Notes: generated by a model not told the origin, from the letters alone. Positions 9,692 to 19,098 are shown, counted from the stretch's first letter. The stretch: DNA of 64,000 bases from HLUCCA09 sp039822045 (GCA_039822045.1 JBCBMY010000005.1:268461-332460); one strand, 5' to 3'. A program made the numbers and translations.

Positions 9692-11043
9692 CGAAGCAAT
9701 CGAGGCGCCGCCGGGGCCTGCAGTCGATTCTATCGACACAGCTGTTGGTCATCGCCGCTGCGGTGATCCTGGCGAACATCGTGTTGGTCGCGATTTTCGA
9801 TGCGTCGGACCGGAGTACTCTGTCTATCGATCTTGCGCGTCGAGAGTTGCTGCGCTTGGAGGATGCGTTTCTGGCGGGGGACGATCCGGACGCCCTCTTC
9901 GACAGGACAGATGGGATCTACGACGAACACCCGACGTCCTATGCGTTTGCAGTTCTGGGGCCCGATGGTACTGTTCTCAAAGGAAAAAATCTTGAGATCA
10001 TTTCGGAGGACCTCTTACGGCCGGGCGTACTTCCTAGGGACTGGGTCGCCTGGCCGAGTGGCCAGGACACGATGCCCGTTGTCGCGTCTCGGGGCGTGCT
10101 TGAATCTAACCCGGCTGTTCGCATCGTGTTCCTGATGGCGAGCGACCCTGCAAACCTGCGGGTCGGCGAGATTTTCGATGAGTTCAAGGGGCACGTCTGG
10201 CTGCCGCTCCTTCCGATTGCAATGCTCCTTATTGGCGGCACCCTGCTGATTATCCGGCGGGCCCTGCGCCCAGTGTCTGACGCTGCGGAATGGGCTCGCG
10301 CAATCCAACCCGGCAAAGCGCTGCCGCCGCTCGATTTGTCGGCGGCGCCTGCCGAGGTCGACGATTTGACCGAGGCCGTGCGCCGTAGCATCGAACGGCT
10401 GGACGCTGAACTCATCGCCGAGCAGCGACGAGCAGCAGAGGCGGCACATGCGCTGCGCACGCCGGTCGCGGTTCTCGTCGCGCGCCTGGACGAGCTGCCA
10501 CCAGACCCCAAGTTCGACACGCTACGGCACGACGTGCGCACACTCTCCCGGACAACCACGCAGTTTCTGTCATCGTCAGGGGCGGATCGCCTGGAACTCC
10601 CAGACGATGCCGTCGCGGATCTGGCCACCGTGGCCGAGCGCGTTGTGGGCGAGTTGTTTCCGATTGCGGAGGCGCGGGGACAAGAGATCGTTTTGTCCGG
10701 GAACGACGAACCTCGCCCCGTCCATGGAGCGGAAGACGCTATTGCTCTAGCCCTGACAAACGTCATCGAGAACGCGCTGCATCACGGCGGGTCAGGACCG
10801 GTCGAGGTGTCGGTCGACCCGGACTCAGTCTTGTCAGTGCGTGACCACGGTCGTGGGCTACCTGATCCTAGCGAGTGCGACTTGTTCGAACCCTTTCAGC
10901 GCGGTCCGGGGGCACTGCGCGGCGGCGCTGGTCTTGGCCTTGCCATCGTGAAGCGCATCCAAAGGGCGCATGGCGGAGCCGTCACTGCCACCAACGCACC
11001 GGACGGCGGCGCCCTCTTCAAGCTCACGTACCGTCCGATCTGA
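9688..11043 (+). CDS. Membrane sensor histidine kinase
   Basis: 451 aa from the ATG that overlaps the regulator stop. An N-terminal transmembrane helix (LLVIAAAVILANIVLVAIF), a ~125-residue periplasmic sensor, and a second helix (LLPIAMLLIGGTLLIIRRAL) lead into a linker, a dimerisation domain with His254 in AAHALRTPVAVL, and an ATPase domain with N-box NVIENALHHG, G1 VRDHGRGLP and G2 GAGLGLAIVKRI. The H-box has Ala-His-Ala-Leu-Arg-Thr-Pro, as in the QseC/TctE subgroup. The signal is unknown. It partners the response regulator directly upstream. Confidence 0.92.
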   Translation: MTKQSRRRRGLQSILSTQLLVIAAAVILANIVLVAIFDASDRSTLSIDLARRELLRLEDAFLAGDDPDALFDRTDGIYDEHPTSYAFAVLGPDGTVLKGKNLEIISEDLLRPGVLPRDWVAWPSGQDTMPVVASRGVLESNPAVRIVFLMASDPANLRVGEIFDEFKGHVWLPLLPIAMLLIGGTLLIIRRALRPVSDAAEWARAIQPGKALPPLDLSAAPAEVDDLTEAVRRSIERLDAELIAEQRRAAEAAHALRTPVAVLVARLDELPPDPKFDTLRHDVRTLSRTTTQFLSSSGADRLELPDDAVADLATVAERVVGELFPIAEARGQEIVLSGNDEPRPVHGAEDAIALALTNVIENALHHGGSGPVEVSVDPDSVLSVRDHGRGLPDPSECDLFEPFQRGPGALRGGAGLGLAIVKRIQRAHGGAVTATNAPDGGALFKLTYRPI

Positions 11044-11144
11044 AACCCATCGCCTCGTCAGAGTCCGGTCAGGGAAGATGGTCATTTGTCGCGGCATGAA
11101 CCGGCGAAACGATTCGCGCGGCATTCCTTCCAGGAGCTGGTGAC

Positions 11145-12170
11145 ATGGACATCTACGGAACCAATGGCAACGACACTCTGACGGGATCTGGGAGCCGAGA
11201 CGAAATCGTCGGGCGGGCAGGAAACGACATCCTCTTTGGCCTGTCGGGCAATGATGAACTGTATGGCGGGTCGGGCAACGACACGCTCGACGGCGGCGCC
11301 GACAACGATGAGCTGTACGGCGGCTCTGGGGCGGACACGTTCATCTATAGCGAGGGTCGGGACTCGATCGACGGGTTTTCGGGCGAGGATGAAATTGTGC
11401 TCGATGCGTCGACGGGCGTATCCGATTTCTCTTCGCTCTTGGCGCTTGCGCGGACAGTGGACGGCGGTGACAGTACTCTATTCGACTTTGGGGGCGGCAA
11501 CACGCTGCTTCTGGAGGATGTCCGCGTCGGTCAACTGACTGCCGACCAGTTCGGGTTCGCAGCCAGCGCTCCGCATACACCTCCACCGGCTTCCCACGGT
11601 GCAACCGAAGGCAACGATACGTTGACTGGCACCAGCGGCATGGATGACATCGACGGTCTGGCCGGCAACGACGTCATTCGGGGTCTTGGCGGAAACGACG
11701 ACCTCAACGGCGGTGCGGGCAAAGATCGCTTGTTCGGTCAGGGCGGGAGCGATGATCTTGACGGCGGCAAGGGCAACGATCGCCTCTCCGGCGGTGGCGG
11801 AAACGATGATCTCGACGGTGGGAACGGCAGCGATCGGCTCCAAGGCGGCGGCGGGCGCGACGACCTGAGCGGCGGCCGGGGCAACGACACGCTCGACGGC
11901 GGCAACGGCAACGACACGCTCGAAGGCGGCTTTGGTGCCGACACGTTCGTCTTTGGCCGTGGGCGCGACGTTGTGGAGGATTTCGGAGACGCGGACGTTA
12001 TCCAGCTCACCGGATCCCTTAGTGTGTCGAGTTTTGCCGACGTGCTCGACCGCGCCTCGGTCGCGGGCGGCGGTGATGATGTGCTCATCGAATTCGGCTC
12101 GGGCAACACACTGCGTCTCGAAGACGTACTCCTTGCCTCCTTGACGGATGAGGACTTCGTCTTCGTGTAG
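11145..12170 (+). CDS. RTX (haemolysin-type) calcium-binding repeat protein
   Basis: 341 aa, starting MDIYGTNGNDTLTG with no signal peptide, as expected for type I secretion. There are two blocks of glycine/aspartate nonapeptides (GGxGxDxxx): a short one (~residues 8-65) and a long one of about a dozen repeats (~residues 158-270). Each block ends with the same capping sequence: ADTFIYSEGRDSIDGFSGED and ADTFVFGRGRDVVEDFGDAD, then an LxxL-rich tail. The protein is therefore an internal duplication of a repeat-plus-cap module. No catalytic domain is visible. The GGAG site at 11129-11140 supports the start. It lies 100 bp behind the kinase gene and may be part of that transcription unit. Confidence 0.88.
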   Translation: MDIYGTNGNDTLTGSGSRDEIVGRAGNDILFGLSGNDELYGGSGNDTLDGGADNDELYGGSGADTFIYSEGRDSIDGFSGEDEIVLDASTGVSDFSSLLALARTVDGGDSTLFDFGGGNTLLLEDVRVGQLTADQFGFAASAPHTPPPASHGATEGNDTLTGTSGMDDIDGLAGNDVIRGLGGNDDLNGGAGKDRLFGQGGSDDLDGGKGNDRLSGGGGNDDLDGGNGSDRLQGGGGRDDLSGGRGNDTLDGGNGNDTLEGGFGADTFVFGRGRDVVEDFGDADVIQLTGSLSVSSFADVLDRASVAGGGDDVLIEFGSGNTLRLEDVLLASLTDEDFVFV

Positions 12171-12308
12171 TAGCTGGATCCCTGCCACCGACGTCGCCGG
12201 GATCTTTAGCCTTCAGTCATAGGTGACGGCTCACCCCAACGAGACCTCTTTCGCCAACCTGTCGTCATTGACAAGGTCCACCCGTAACCTCGGTTTCGCC
12301 GAAAAGGA
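12171..12308. other. Intergenic, nothing recognised
   Basis: A short non-coding interval between the RTX gene and a transposase remnant. No clear terminator with a T-run was identified. Confidence 0.4.
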
Positions 12309-12458
12309 ATGTCCTTGCCCAAGGAGGCACACAAGTCCGAGGAACTGGTCGCGCAGCTTCGCCGGATAGTCGTGACGATGGTGCAAGGGATGCAGCAATC
12401 GGCGACGATCCGGTTGACGACGTTTGCCACAAGGCAGGCTGCGCGGCTCAACGTATGA
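12309..12458 (+). pseudogene. IS3-family OrfA-like remnant
   Basis: 49 codons starting at an ATG preceded by AAGGA. The frame reads EAHKSEELVAQLRRIV..MVQG, resembling the first helix of IS3-group OrfA (family pattern KRHKPEEIVAKLRQVEVLxxQG). It loses similarity and stops before the helix-turn-helix Trp-Arg motif, so it is too short to function. No OrfB or inverted repeats are seen nearby. The identification rests on this one segment. Confidence 0.4.
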
Positions 12459-12629
12459 TCCCTAGAGGGGGGTAGATTGTGCTCGCGGCCAAGCTAACCT
12501 GCGGGCAAGGTGGCAATCGTCTATCTCACGCGCCGACCGCGTCTCGCGTCCGATGAAGCGCGCAGATTACTGGGCTTCTGCGGAAAATCAGTGTTGGCCC
12601 CGAGGCTCAAGGGCGGAAAGAACATTGCA

Positions 12630-12797
12630 ATGAAGATCCTGCCTCACGGGTACCAGCAGACAATCACTTTCTACCGAGACGTTCCTGGCCTTGACGGGGT
12701 TGGAGGGCCGTCAGCGCACGCGATAGGGTTCAAGGTCGCCGCCAACATTCCCTGGATCGACAAGGTAGCTGCGCTGCAGCGCACGATTGACAGTTGA
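12630..12797 (+). pseudogene. VOC/glyoxalase-like fragment
   Basis: 55 codons from ATG at 12630. The sequence KILPHGYQQTITFYRDVPGL and then WIDKVAAL resembles the first beta-alpha-beta unit of vicinal-oxygen-chelate proteins (family pattern ATVAFYRDxLGL ... LWIDxV). A complete protein needs about twice this length, and no metal-binding C-terminal half follows. Probably a truncated relic. The frame stays open upstream to 12510, but that part is not similar to the family. Confidence 0.35.
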
Positions 12798-12990
12798 GTG
12801 TCTCCGCCGGGAGCTTCACGGCGCTTGCTCCGCTCAACGCACTTGGGGCATCGCTGCCCTGGCGTCAACTCAGGCGCCGACTCGTTGGTTCCGTGCTTGA
12901 GCGGCGTGGCCCATGCGCAAACGCACTCAATGTCGGCACTAAGGCTTTCAAGCTTTCCACTCGGGCCACAAGAAGAGCATCGGCATTCAG

Positions 12991-14070
12991 CTAGCCACTC
13001 TCCAATTCGATGAGGTGATTGTCCCATCCGTGATCCGCGAGCTCAATGGACACGCCATCCTGGGTGCGGAAGAGCGCGCCCGTGCCGGATGTGAACAAAA
13101 GAGCTGCGCGATCTGCGGCGACGCCAGAGACGTCTTCCAGGCGTATGACGTTCGACGTATGGCCGCCCTCTACGTCGAAGATCAGCGCGATGCCGCCCCG
13201 CGGCGCGGTGATCGCCACTGCCCTTCCGTCCCCTCTGAAGGCGACGCTTCCCGCATAGCCGACGCAATCTCTATGAAGCCCGGTGTTCGGGCTAAGGTGC
13301 CGCACCGTCCGGCCCATTGTGTGCAGCCCCAAGAGCGGCGGAGCGTCCGAGAGCGCCCCCTGCCACTGAGTGGCATAGGCGACAAGGCCGTCGGCGCGTA
13401 CCGAAAGATGGCGGATTGAGTTTTGGTTGTGATCTCGCGGCGGTTCCACCTGATCGAGGATATCACCCTCGAAGCTGAGGTAGCTTAGGTTGGGGCGCAT
13501 CGTCGGCAGATTGAGCTTGGTGCGGCCGCTGTCGGGGTGGGTCTCAATTCCGCCATTCGCCACTACCAGGATATCTTTGCCTGGAAGGATCCGCACGTCG
13601 TGTGGGCCGGTACCGCCCGAGGCAATCTCTCCTACGCGGGAATATCGGCGCGTCGCATCCCAGACGCCGATACGTCCCGCGGCCATCTCAAAGTCGTTCT
13701 CGGTCGTGAAGAGCAGGTGCCCATCCTGCGAGAATGCGCCGTGGCCATAGAAGTGCCGGCCGGCCGGAGCCGCAAGGTGGGCGAGCACATCGCCGTTTCG
13801 ACAGTCCAGCACGAGCGCAAAGGTGCCAGGGCGGCGAGCAAAGGCGATCGCTTCGGGTCGCGTTGGATGGGCCGCAGCCGCGTGGCCACGATCGGGGAGC
13901 GGGATCGAGAAGAGCATCCCCTGCTCAGCGCCAAGCCCACAGAGTACATAACGACCATCCGCCCGGCGAGCGGCTGCAAGGTGTGTTGGCGCGCCGGCAT
14001 CGGCCCAACTCGCGGCGGGGGCCACACCGCTGGCCAGAATGCCGCACAGGAACGACCGCCGGCTCGTCAT
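12991..14070 (-). CDS. DUF1513 periplasmic protein of the imelysin iron locus
   Basis: 359 aa from the ATG at 14070, one base after the preceding imelysin stop; the longer upstream frame lies inside that gene and is not used. The N-terminus MTSRRSFLCGILASG is a twin-arginine signal with a hydrophobic stretch ending ASWA. The rest is beta-propeller-like with repeated segments (GHGAFSQDGHLLFTTEND, GTGPHDVRILPGKDILVVANGG). DUF1513 proteins are regularly encoded behind imelysins and di-heme oxidoreductases; a periplasmic role in iron acquisition is assumed from this context. It is the last gene of a four-gene operon. Confidence 0.85.
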   Translation of the reverse strand: MTSRRSFLCGILASGVAPAASWADAGAPTHLAAARRADGRYVLCGLGAEQGMLFSIPLPDRGHAAAAHPTRPEAIAFARRPGTFALVLDCRNGDVLAHLAAPAGRHFYGHGAFSQDGHLLFTTENDFEMAAGRIGVWDATRRYSRVGEIASGGTGPHDVRILPGKDILVVANGGIETHPDSGRTKLNLPTMRPNLSYLSFEGDILDQVEPPRDHNQNSIRHLSVRADGLVAYATQWQGALSDAPPLLGLHTMGRTVRHLSPNTGLHRDCVGYAGSVAFRGDGRAVAITAPRGGIALIFDVEGGHTSNVIRLEDVSGVAADRAALLFTSGTGALFRTQDGVSIELADHGWDNHLIELESG

Positions 14071-14071
14071 C

Positions 14072-15085
14072 TCAGTCTCCGTCGAGGGAATTGAACCCGG
14101 CGGCGACACCGAGGGTGGGCGCGATAATCTCAGCCGTCGCCTCGCGGATTTCATTGACGCGCTGCTGCAGCACTTCAACGCGGAGCCGACCCATCGGATC
14201 GGCGACGCTCGCGAAGACCGGATCGTCGACCCTATCAGATTGTGCGAACGCGCGCTCGAAGGCTCCGTCGATCACATCAGCCCCCTCCGGCGTCAGCGTT
14301 GCAAGGCGCGCGGCGAGATCGCGCGCCGCTTCAAGTGACAACACAACGTGATGCAGAGACCGCCCGGACCGACGGACCTCAGCGCGGTTGGGGCGCGGCC
14401 GATCGAAGGTCCCGAGGGGCCGACCAAGGCGGGCTTCGGAGGTTACTTGGAGGCCCGTCGCAAGGGCGGTGTAGATGGCACGAAGTGCTTCGTCGGTGTC
14501 ACGATAGGGCCCGTCCGCGCTCGGCGACTGCATCGCCTCGGCGTGAGACAACTGCCAGTCCGACAGGATCGCATCCGCCGTGCGATCAATGTCCACCGCC
14601 ACGGCCCGGATGAGGCGACAGCGATATGCCTCGTCCTCACTGCCGGTGAACTGTGGATCGTAGAGCAGGAACTCCATCGCATAGAAACCACGCGCGGCAA
14701 TGGACTCCGTTGCAAAGGCGTCAGGGTCGTCGACGATCGGATCAGCGCTCGACATTAGCCCGGCGAGCGCCTTTGGCGTGGCGCCCCGCGTGTCGGGCCA
14801 AAAAGCCAAACCAAAGGCTCGATTGTCCGTCTCGGAAGGGCCGAAGCGCAGATGGCCTACCCCCAGCCACGCATCAAATGTTTCGCCGTAGGCTGCCCTG
14901 AGATCCGACGATGCGGGATCGCAGTCGTCCGCTGCCAGTGCGTTCAGTTCTGTTGTCTCAGCTGCCAAGCGCTCGAAGCCCGGCAGGATATGTCCGCTAA
15001 CCACATCACGGACGATCTGTTCCTTTGACTGTCCAAAGACGGCGTTCGGTATGAGGAGCAGCAGGCAAAGGGTAGCGGCACGCAT
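14072..15085 (-). CDS. Imelysin-family periplasmic protein (second copy)
   Basis: 337 aa with a signal peptide (LCLLLLIPNAVFGQ). The helical imelysin fold (peptidase M75 family, non-peptidase iron-related members) is recognised from FDAWLGVGHLRFGP, RAFGLAFWPD and AARGFYAMEFLLYD. In the last motif the family GxHxxE is GFYAME: His is replaced by Tyr, unlike the paralogue at 16669-17934. It overlaps the di-heme oxidoreductase stop (TGATG), indicating translational coupling. It probably takes part in periplasmic iron capture, possibly as a partner of the intact imelysin. Confidence 0.87.
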   Translation of the reverse strand: MRAATLCLLLLIPNAVFGQSKEQIVRDVVSGHILPGFERLAAETTELNALAADDCDPASSDLRAAYGETFDAWLGVGHLRFGPSETDNRAFGLAFWPDTRGATPKALAGLMSSADPIVDDPDAFATESIAARGFYAMEFLLYDPQFTGSEDEAYRCRLIRAVAVDIDRTADAILSDWQLSHAEAMQSPSADGPYRDTDEALRAIYTALATGLQVTSEARLGRPLGTFDRPRPNRAEVRRSGRSLHHVVLSLEAARDLAARLATLTPEGADVIDGAFERAFAQSDRVDDPVFASVADPMGRLRVEVLQQRVNEIREATAEIIAPTLGVAAGFNSLDGD

Positions 15086-16602
15086 CAGAGGCTCTCAAGA
15101 AAACGGATCAAAGCTGCACGATCTTCTGGCGGCATTTCCACGACACGGTCGCGATGGGGCTCGGCCTCCCCGCCGTGCCATAGAAGCGCCTCCAGCAAAG
15201 ACCGGGCCCGCCCATCGTGGAGAAAGTACGTGTGCCCGGATACACGTTCTGTCAGACCAATTCCCCAAAGGGGGGGCGTCCGCCACTCCTGCCCATTTGC
15301 CAGTGCTTCGGGCCGATTGTCAGCGAGGCCAGGCCCCATGTCATGCAACAGGAGATCGGTGTAGGGCCATATGAGTTGGAAGCTCTGCTCCGGTTGATCG
15401 TCGAGGCGGTGCGTCACGAAGGCTGGCACGTGGCACGCCGGACACCCTGTCGCGTGAAACACCTCCTTGCCACGGAGTACCTCAGGATCATCCACATCGC
15501 GGCGTGCGGGTACGCCCAGATTGCGGCTATAGAAGGTGACCAGGTCCAGCCCCTCGGCGTCGATCTCTAAGCCCCGGTGGTCCCGATCGCCATGGGGCGC
15601 TGCAACGCAATCGGATTGGGCCTCGGTGCACTCCCCCCAACCGGCAGGGAAGAGCGGGTTTGAGATGCCGATATCGCCCGCGAACGCCTCCGCGGATTGC
15701 TGCCGCACGGTCGGGTTCCCCGCTTTCAGCCCAAACCTCCCGAGCATGGCGCGATCATGCTCGACCGACCATACGATGTTGGGACGTCCAGAAATCCCGT
15801 CTCCGCTCGCATCGTCGGGGTCGGCATGGGCCAGGATGTCGGCCGCTGGGATAGCCTCCAAAAGACCCAAACCGATCATTTGCGGCGCGACCCTGGGCGA
15901 GAGCATCGCATCGACGTGCAAAGGCCCATACCCGAGGTCAGCAGCCGTGTAGGTCGGCTTCCGCAGGACCGCAATCTCGCCCCCAGAGAGCGGAACCTCG
16001 ATCTTTTCGTACTCGACGTCGAGGCGGTACTCTGCCGGTATGCCAGGCAGACTCAGGTCCTGCAACTGAAGCCCATAGTTGGGATCGGGTCGCGTGGCGA
16101 TGTAGCCCTCAATCCCGTCGATGGCATCCTCCTGAGCCCCGGGGATCGAGATCCGCAAGAACATTGAGATTGCGTTGTCGTCCGGCCCCTCAGGCGGATG
16201 TCCGCGCCCGTCCTTGATGTGACACCGCTGGCAGGACCGGGCATTGTAGAGAGGGCCAAGACCATCCGACGCAAGGGTGGACGCTGGGGACGAAACCCAA
16301 ACCTTGCGGAACAATCCGTTGCCGACCTTAAAATCCAGTTCTTTCTCAAAGCTGATATTGCCAGACGGCTGCGAGAAGGCATCGGCGTTCGGCCTCACCC
16401 GAACGGTGGCTGCGCCAGCGGACATCTCTTCGAATTGTTGCGGAGCATCGAATGTCGTTGGGTCGGCAAGCACCGCTTCTATCCGCATCCTCTCATCGGC
16501 GGTTCTGGGCACAACGTTCAAATGCGGGTCGTCGAGCGAGGGGTGTGCAGCGGCTCCCGATCCGGCAAGGAGGGCAAGCAGAACTGCATGCAAGCGGCGC
16601 AT
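15085..16602 (-). CDS. Di-heme oxidoreductase (DHOR/DUF1111 family)
   Basis: 505 aa from MRRLHAVLLALLAGSGAAAHP, a clear Sec signal; an alternative start 19 codons upstream only adds a basic stretch. Two c-type heme sites are visible: SCQRCH (~residue 110) and GCPACH (~residue 395), with Met/His ligand candidates in between. The family carries out periplasmic thiol or metal redox chemistry. Members next to imelysins and DUF1513 are linked with iron uptake. The gene sits between two imelysin genes with a 66-bp gap upstream and a 1-base overlap downstream. Heme attachment requires the cytochrome c maturation system encoded elsewhere. Confidence 0.9.
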   Translation of the reverse strand: MRRLHAVLLALLAGSGAAAHPSLDDPHLNVVPRTADERMRIEAVLADPTTFDAPQQFEEMSAGAATVRVRPNADAFSQPSGNISFEKELDFKVGNGLFRKVWVSSPASTLASDGLGPLYNARSCQRCHIKDGRGHPPEGPDDNAISMFLRISIPGAQEDAIDGIEGYIATRPDPNYGLQLQDLSLPGIPAEYRLDVEYEKIEVPLSGGEIAVLRKPTYTAADLGYGPLHVDAMLSPRVAPQMIGLGLLEAIPAADILAHADPDDASGDGISGRPNIVWSVEHDRAMLGRFGLKAGNPTVRQQSAEAFAGDIGISNPLFPAGWGECTEAQSDCVAAPHGDRDHRGLEIDAEGLDLVTFYSRNLGVPARRDVDDPEVLRGKEVFHATGCPACHVPAFVTHRLDDQPEQSFQLIWPYTDLLLHDMGPGLADNRPEALANGQEWRTPPLWGIGLTERVSGHTYFLHDGRARSLLEALLWHGGEAEPHRDRVVEMPPEDRAALIRFLESL

Positions 16603-16668
16603 GTGGCGGCTTCTCCGGCTTTCATTGGGTACTCGGGGATTACGGCCCCGAGCACCCATATTCAGGCA

Positions 16669-17934
16669 TCACTGAAAGACAGCATCCGGGTTGTCGAGGC
16701 TGTCGGAGCCCTCAAACTCGATCGTATCAAGGCCGAGCGCCGCCACGGCACGTTCGATGAACCGGGTCTGATCGACAAGCGCATTAACCGCCCCCATGAT
16801 CAGCTCTTCGCCTGCTTCGTTGCCACGTTCCAGCATCTGGTCGTAGGTAAAGCCCGCTTCGGCAGTCGATTTGATCTGGCCGAGTTCGCGCATAGTCAGC
16901 GCGAGGGCGGCTGTCAGGTCTGCGTCGAGATCGGCGTCTGCCTCCGCCACGAGATCGGAAAGCGACGCACCGGACACCGTGCTGCCGTCAACTCTGGTGT
17001 ACTCGCCGAGATAGACGTTCTGGATGCCCTTTCCGTCGTAAAAGTGGCTGTTGTGCGTGTTGTCCGAGAAGCAGTCATGCTCCTCTTCGGGATCATTCAG
17101 CATCAGGCCAAGTCGCATCCGCTCACCGGCCTGCTCGCCATAGGAGAGCGAGCCCATACCGGTGAGGATTGCCACGATCCCGGCATCTTCGTCCGCCATC
17201 AGTGTGGAGCGCGCCTCGCCGTCGGCGCCCCATTGCGCTGTGATCCACTCCAAGTCCGACACAAGCAGGTCCGTTGCGGCCTTAAGGTAGTCAGCACGAC
17301 GATCGCAATTTCCATTCGTGCATGCGTCACCCGATGCGTAGTCAGTCCAGGGTCGGTTGCCTGCACCGGGGCCGTGCCCGTTCAGGTCCTGCCCCCAGAG
17401 CAGAAACTCAATAGCATGGTAGCCTGTGGCAACATTCGCTTCGACACCATCTGCCTCGTGGAGGGTTCCTTCCAGCAGTTCCGGCGTAATCGCGCTCGCG
17501 TCAACATCGGCACCGGACAACGTGAAGCTTGGGTTTCCGACAACGTTCAGCACTGCCAACTCGTTGTCGTCTGTCGGACCGCCATAGGAGCCGTCCACGT
17601 AATCGATCAGACCCTCGTCGAGCGGCCAGGCATTCACCTTGCCTTCCCAGTCGTCGACGATGGCGTTTCCGAAACGGTATACTTCGGATTGCTGGTACGG
17701 CACCCGCGCGGCCAGCCAAGCCGTCTTGGCCGCTTGAAGGGTCTCGGCGGACGGGTCTGCAATGAGCGAGTCAATGGCGGCCTGTAGCGCTTTCGCCGTG
17801 GTTAAGCTGTCCGCGTATTTGGCCTCGGCAATGTCGGAGTACGTGGTCAACACGTCGGACTTGCTGACGTCAGCCAGCACCGCAGGAGCGGTCAAGAGAG
17901 CCAAAATGCTCACGCCCATTGTTTGGAGTTTCAT
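16669..17934 (-). CDS. Imelysin-family periplasmic iron protein (first copy)
   Basis: 421 aa from MKLQTMGVSILALLTAPAVLADV, a typical signal peptide; the ORF extends 22 codons further upstream without hydrophobic character. The hallmark GxHxxE motif is intact in GYHAIEFLLWGQDLNGHGPG, followed by the conserved acidic RPWTDY. This arrangement matches insulin-cleaving-metalloprotease-like outer membrane/periplasmic proteins and EfeO/Algp7-related iron-binding folds. It is first in the operon imelysin - di-heme oxidoreductase - imelysin - DUF1513. Iron-responsive control is suggested by an operator-like dyad at 18236-18259. Confidence 0.9.
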   Translation of the reverse strand: MKLQTMGVSILALLTAPAVLADVSKSDVLTTYSDIAEAKYADSLTTAKALQAAIDSLIADPSAETLQAAKTAWLAARVPYQQSEVYRFGNAIVDDWEGKVNAWPLDEGLIDYVDGSYGGPTDDNELAVLNVVGNPSFTLSGADVDASAITPELLEGTLHEADGVEANVATGYHAIEFLLWGQDLNGHGPGAGNRPWTDYASGDACTNGNCDRRADYLKAATDLLVSDLEWITAQWGADGEARSTLMADEDAGIVAILTGMGSLSYGEQAGERMRLGLMLNDPEEEHDCFSDNTHNSHFYDGKGIQNVYLGEYTRVDGSTVSGASLSDLVAEADADLDADLTAALALTMRELGQIKSTAEAGFTYDQMLERGNEAGEELIMGAVNALVDQTRFIERAVAALGLDTIEFEGSDSLDNPDAVFQ

Positions 17935-18882
17935 AGGTCTACTGTCCTTTGGGTTCAGGGGTGTTCTACGCGTCCTGGAGGTCTCGCCTGTCGCTCGCAT
18001 CCGCTAGGCAAGGGGATCTTCGTCCCGCAACCCGGTCGAGCACCCATTCCAGCCGAATTTCGTGAGGTCCCCCGTCCTCTGCGTTCCTACAGATCGGGTC
18101 GTGACGCTGCGTGTCGCCACCTAAGCTATGAAGAGTGTAATCCGACCAATTGGCCATCTTCGGCTCTCCTGCACGAGGTATTGTTGGCTGGTCCGGGAAT
18201 CGCCGGCGTTGCTGACGGAGGAAACCTGAGTAAATTAGTCTGAAAAGTCAATCCGACTAGTTTGTGTACTAATGTCGCCTAGGCTGACCAAGGTGTCGCG
18301 GTGCACTCCACAGCAGACACCGCCGTTTTTCGTTCTTGGTGATCGATCAAGAGGTGCATGTAGGTCAGGCCCATCTCAGTCTGCACTTGAGTGCACGTTG
18401 AGACCCTTCGAAACGACACCCGTCTTCATAGCATCGTCGGGCCGCGGAAGGATGCTTGCATAACGCGCTTCTGCTAGCAGACCCTAAGCCGCCGCCCACC
18501 GGCTTCCTGGTAGGGCAGCATTCGCCACTAACCGATCGTTTGCAGCTCGGCGGCACAGAAGCGCCAGGGTAAAGGCAACTCCGAGCAGGTCGCAGCCGTT
18601 TCCAACCCGAGGCGCGAGTGAGCAGTTTAGAGAATCCGCTCGAGTGCGGATTTCTGCAGAGACATGGGGAAGAGGCTCCGAGCTTCCCCAATGGACCCCA
18701 GCGGCACCCGCAGGCAGAGCCTACTTTCACAAATCCGCGGCAAAAGTTTCCTGCGTCAGGGTTCCATTCAAAAGCCCTCGTGGCCGCGCGGACAGGCACT
18801 GCCTAGCTCGTGGTGCCCAAGTTTCAATGCCCCGACGGATATCATTGAGATCTTCCAATAATAGCAATGCCCTGCTTCTGGT
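17935..18882. other. Long leader/intergenic region upstream of imelysin operon
   Basis: About 950 bp without a supported gene. ORFs here are short and overlapping, with no motifs. Apart from the dyad at 18236-18259 I see no recognisable element. It is long for an operon leader and may include decayed sequence. Confidence 0.45.
18236..18259 (-). promoter_or_regulatory. Operator-like dyad upstream of imelysin operon
   Basis: The arms TAGTC and GACTA are separated by 14 bases containing TGA-N4-TCA-type symmetry. It lies about 300 bp upstream of the imelysin start. Rhodobacterales iron-responsive promoters carry dyads bound by Fe-dependent Rrf2-type regulators. I cannot verify a consensus match here, so this is a candidate by position and symmetry only. 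Confidence 0.35.
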
Positions 18883-18945
18883 ACAGTTTAGTGTTTCGCG
18901 TAAGACCAAACAGTGCACGAATAAGTGGGTCCAGTGCTAAACTGT
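18883..18945. repeat. 9-bp inverted repeat pair near tRNA-Arg
   Basis: ACAGTTTAG at 18883-18891 and its exact complement CTAAACTGT at 18937-18945 enclose 45 bases, about 80 bp before the tRNA. It could be the ends of a tiny relic element or a hairpin; no target duplication was seen. Confidence 0.35.
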
Positions 18946-19021
18946 TGCGGGGAGTACGTGGGAGCGACCGCAGCCGCCTGCAAGGAAGCTCTAAGGATTC
19001 CTGGTACTAGGAAGAAGGGGG

Positions 19022-19098
19022 TGGCGCGCTGGGGAGGATTCGAACCCCCGACCCCTTGATTCGTAGTCAAGTACTCTATCCAACTGAGCTACCAGCGC
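19022..19098 (-). tRNA. tRNA-Arg (anticodon ACG)
   Basis: A full cloverleaf reads on the minus strand. The acceptor stem GCGCTGG pairs with CCAGCGC, followed by a G discriminator and an encoded CCA. The D-arm is GCTCAGTTGGATAGAGT. The anticodon stem CTTGA/TCAAG flanks the loop CTACGAA, giving anticodon ACG, which reads CGU/CGC/CGA after deamination to inosine. The T-arm is GGGGGTTCGAATCCTCC. No integrase or duplicated tRNA 3' end was found beside it. Confidence 0.97.

Noticed and set aside
16198..17787. A 529-codon plus-strand ORF opposite the di-heme oxidoreductase and imelysin genes.
   Set aside because: It lies antisense to two well-supported genes, has no family motif, and is the kind of shadow frame expected in high-G+C DNA.
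19022..19098. tRNA-Arg as an attachment site of an integrated element.
   Set aside because: No integrase, no duplicated tRNA end and no clear island boundary nearby.
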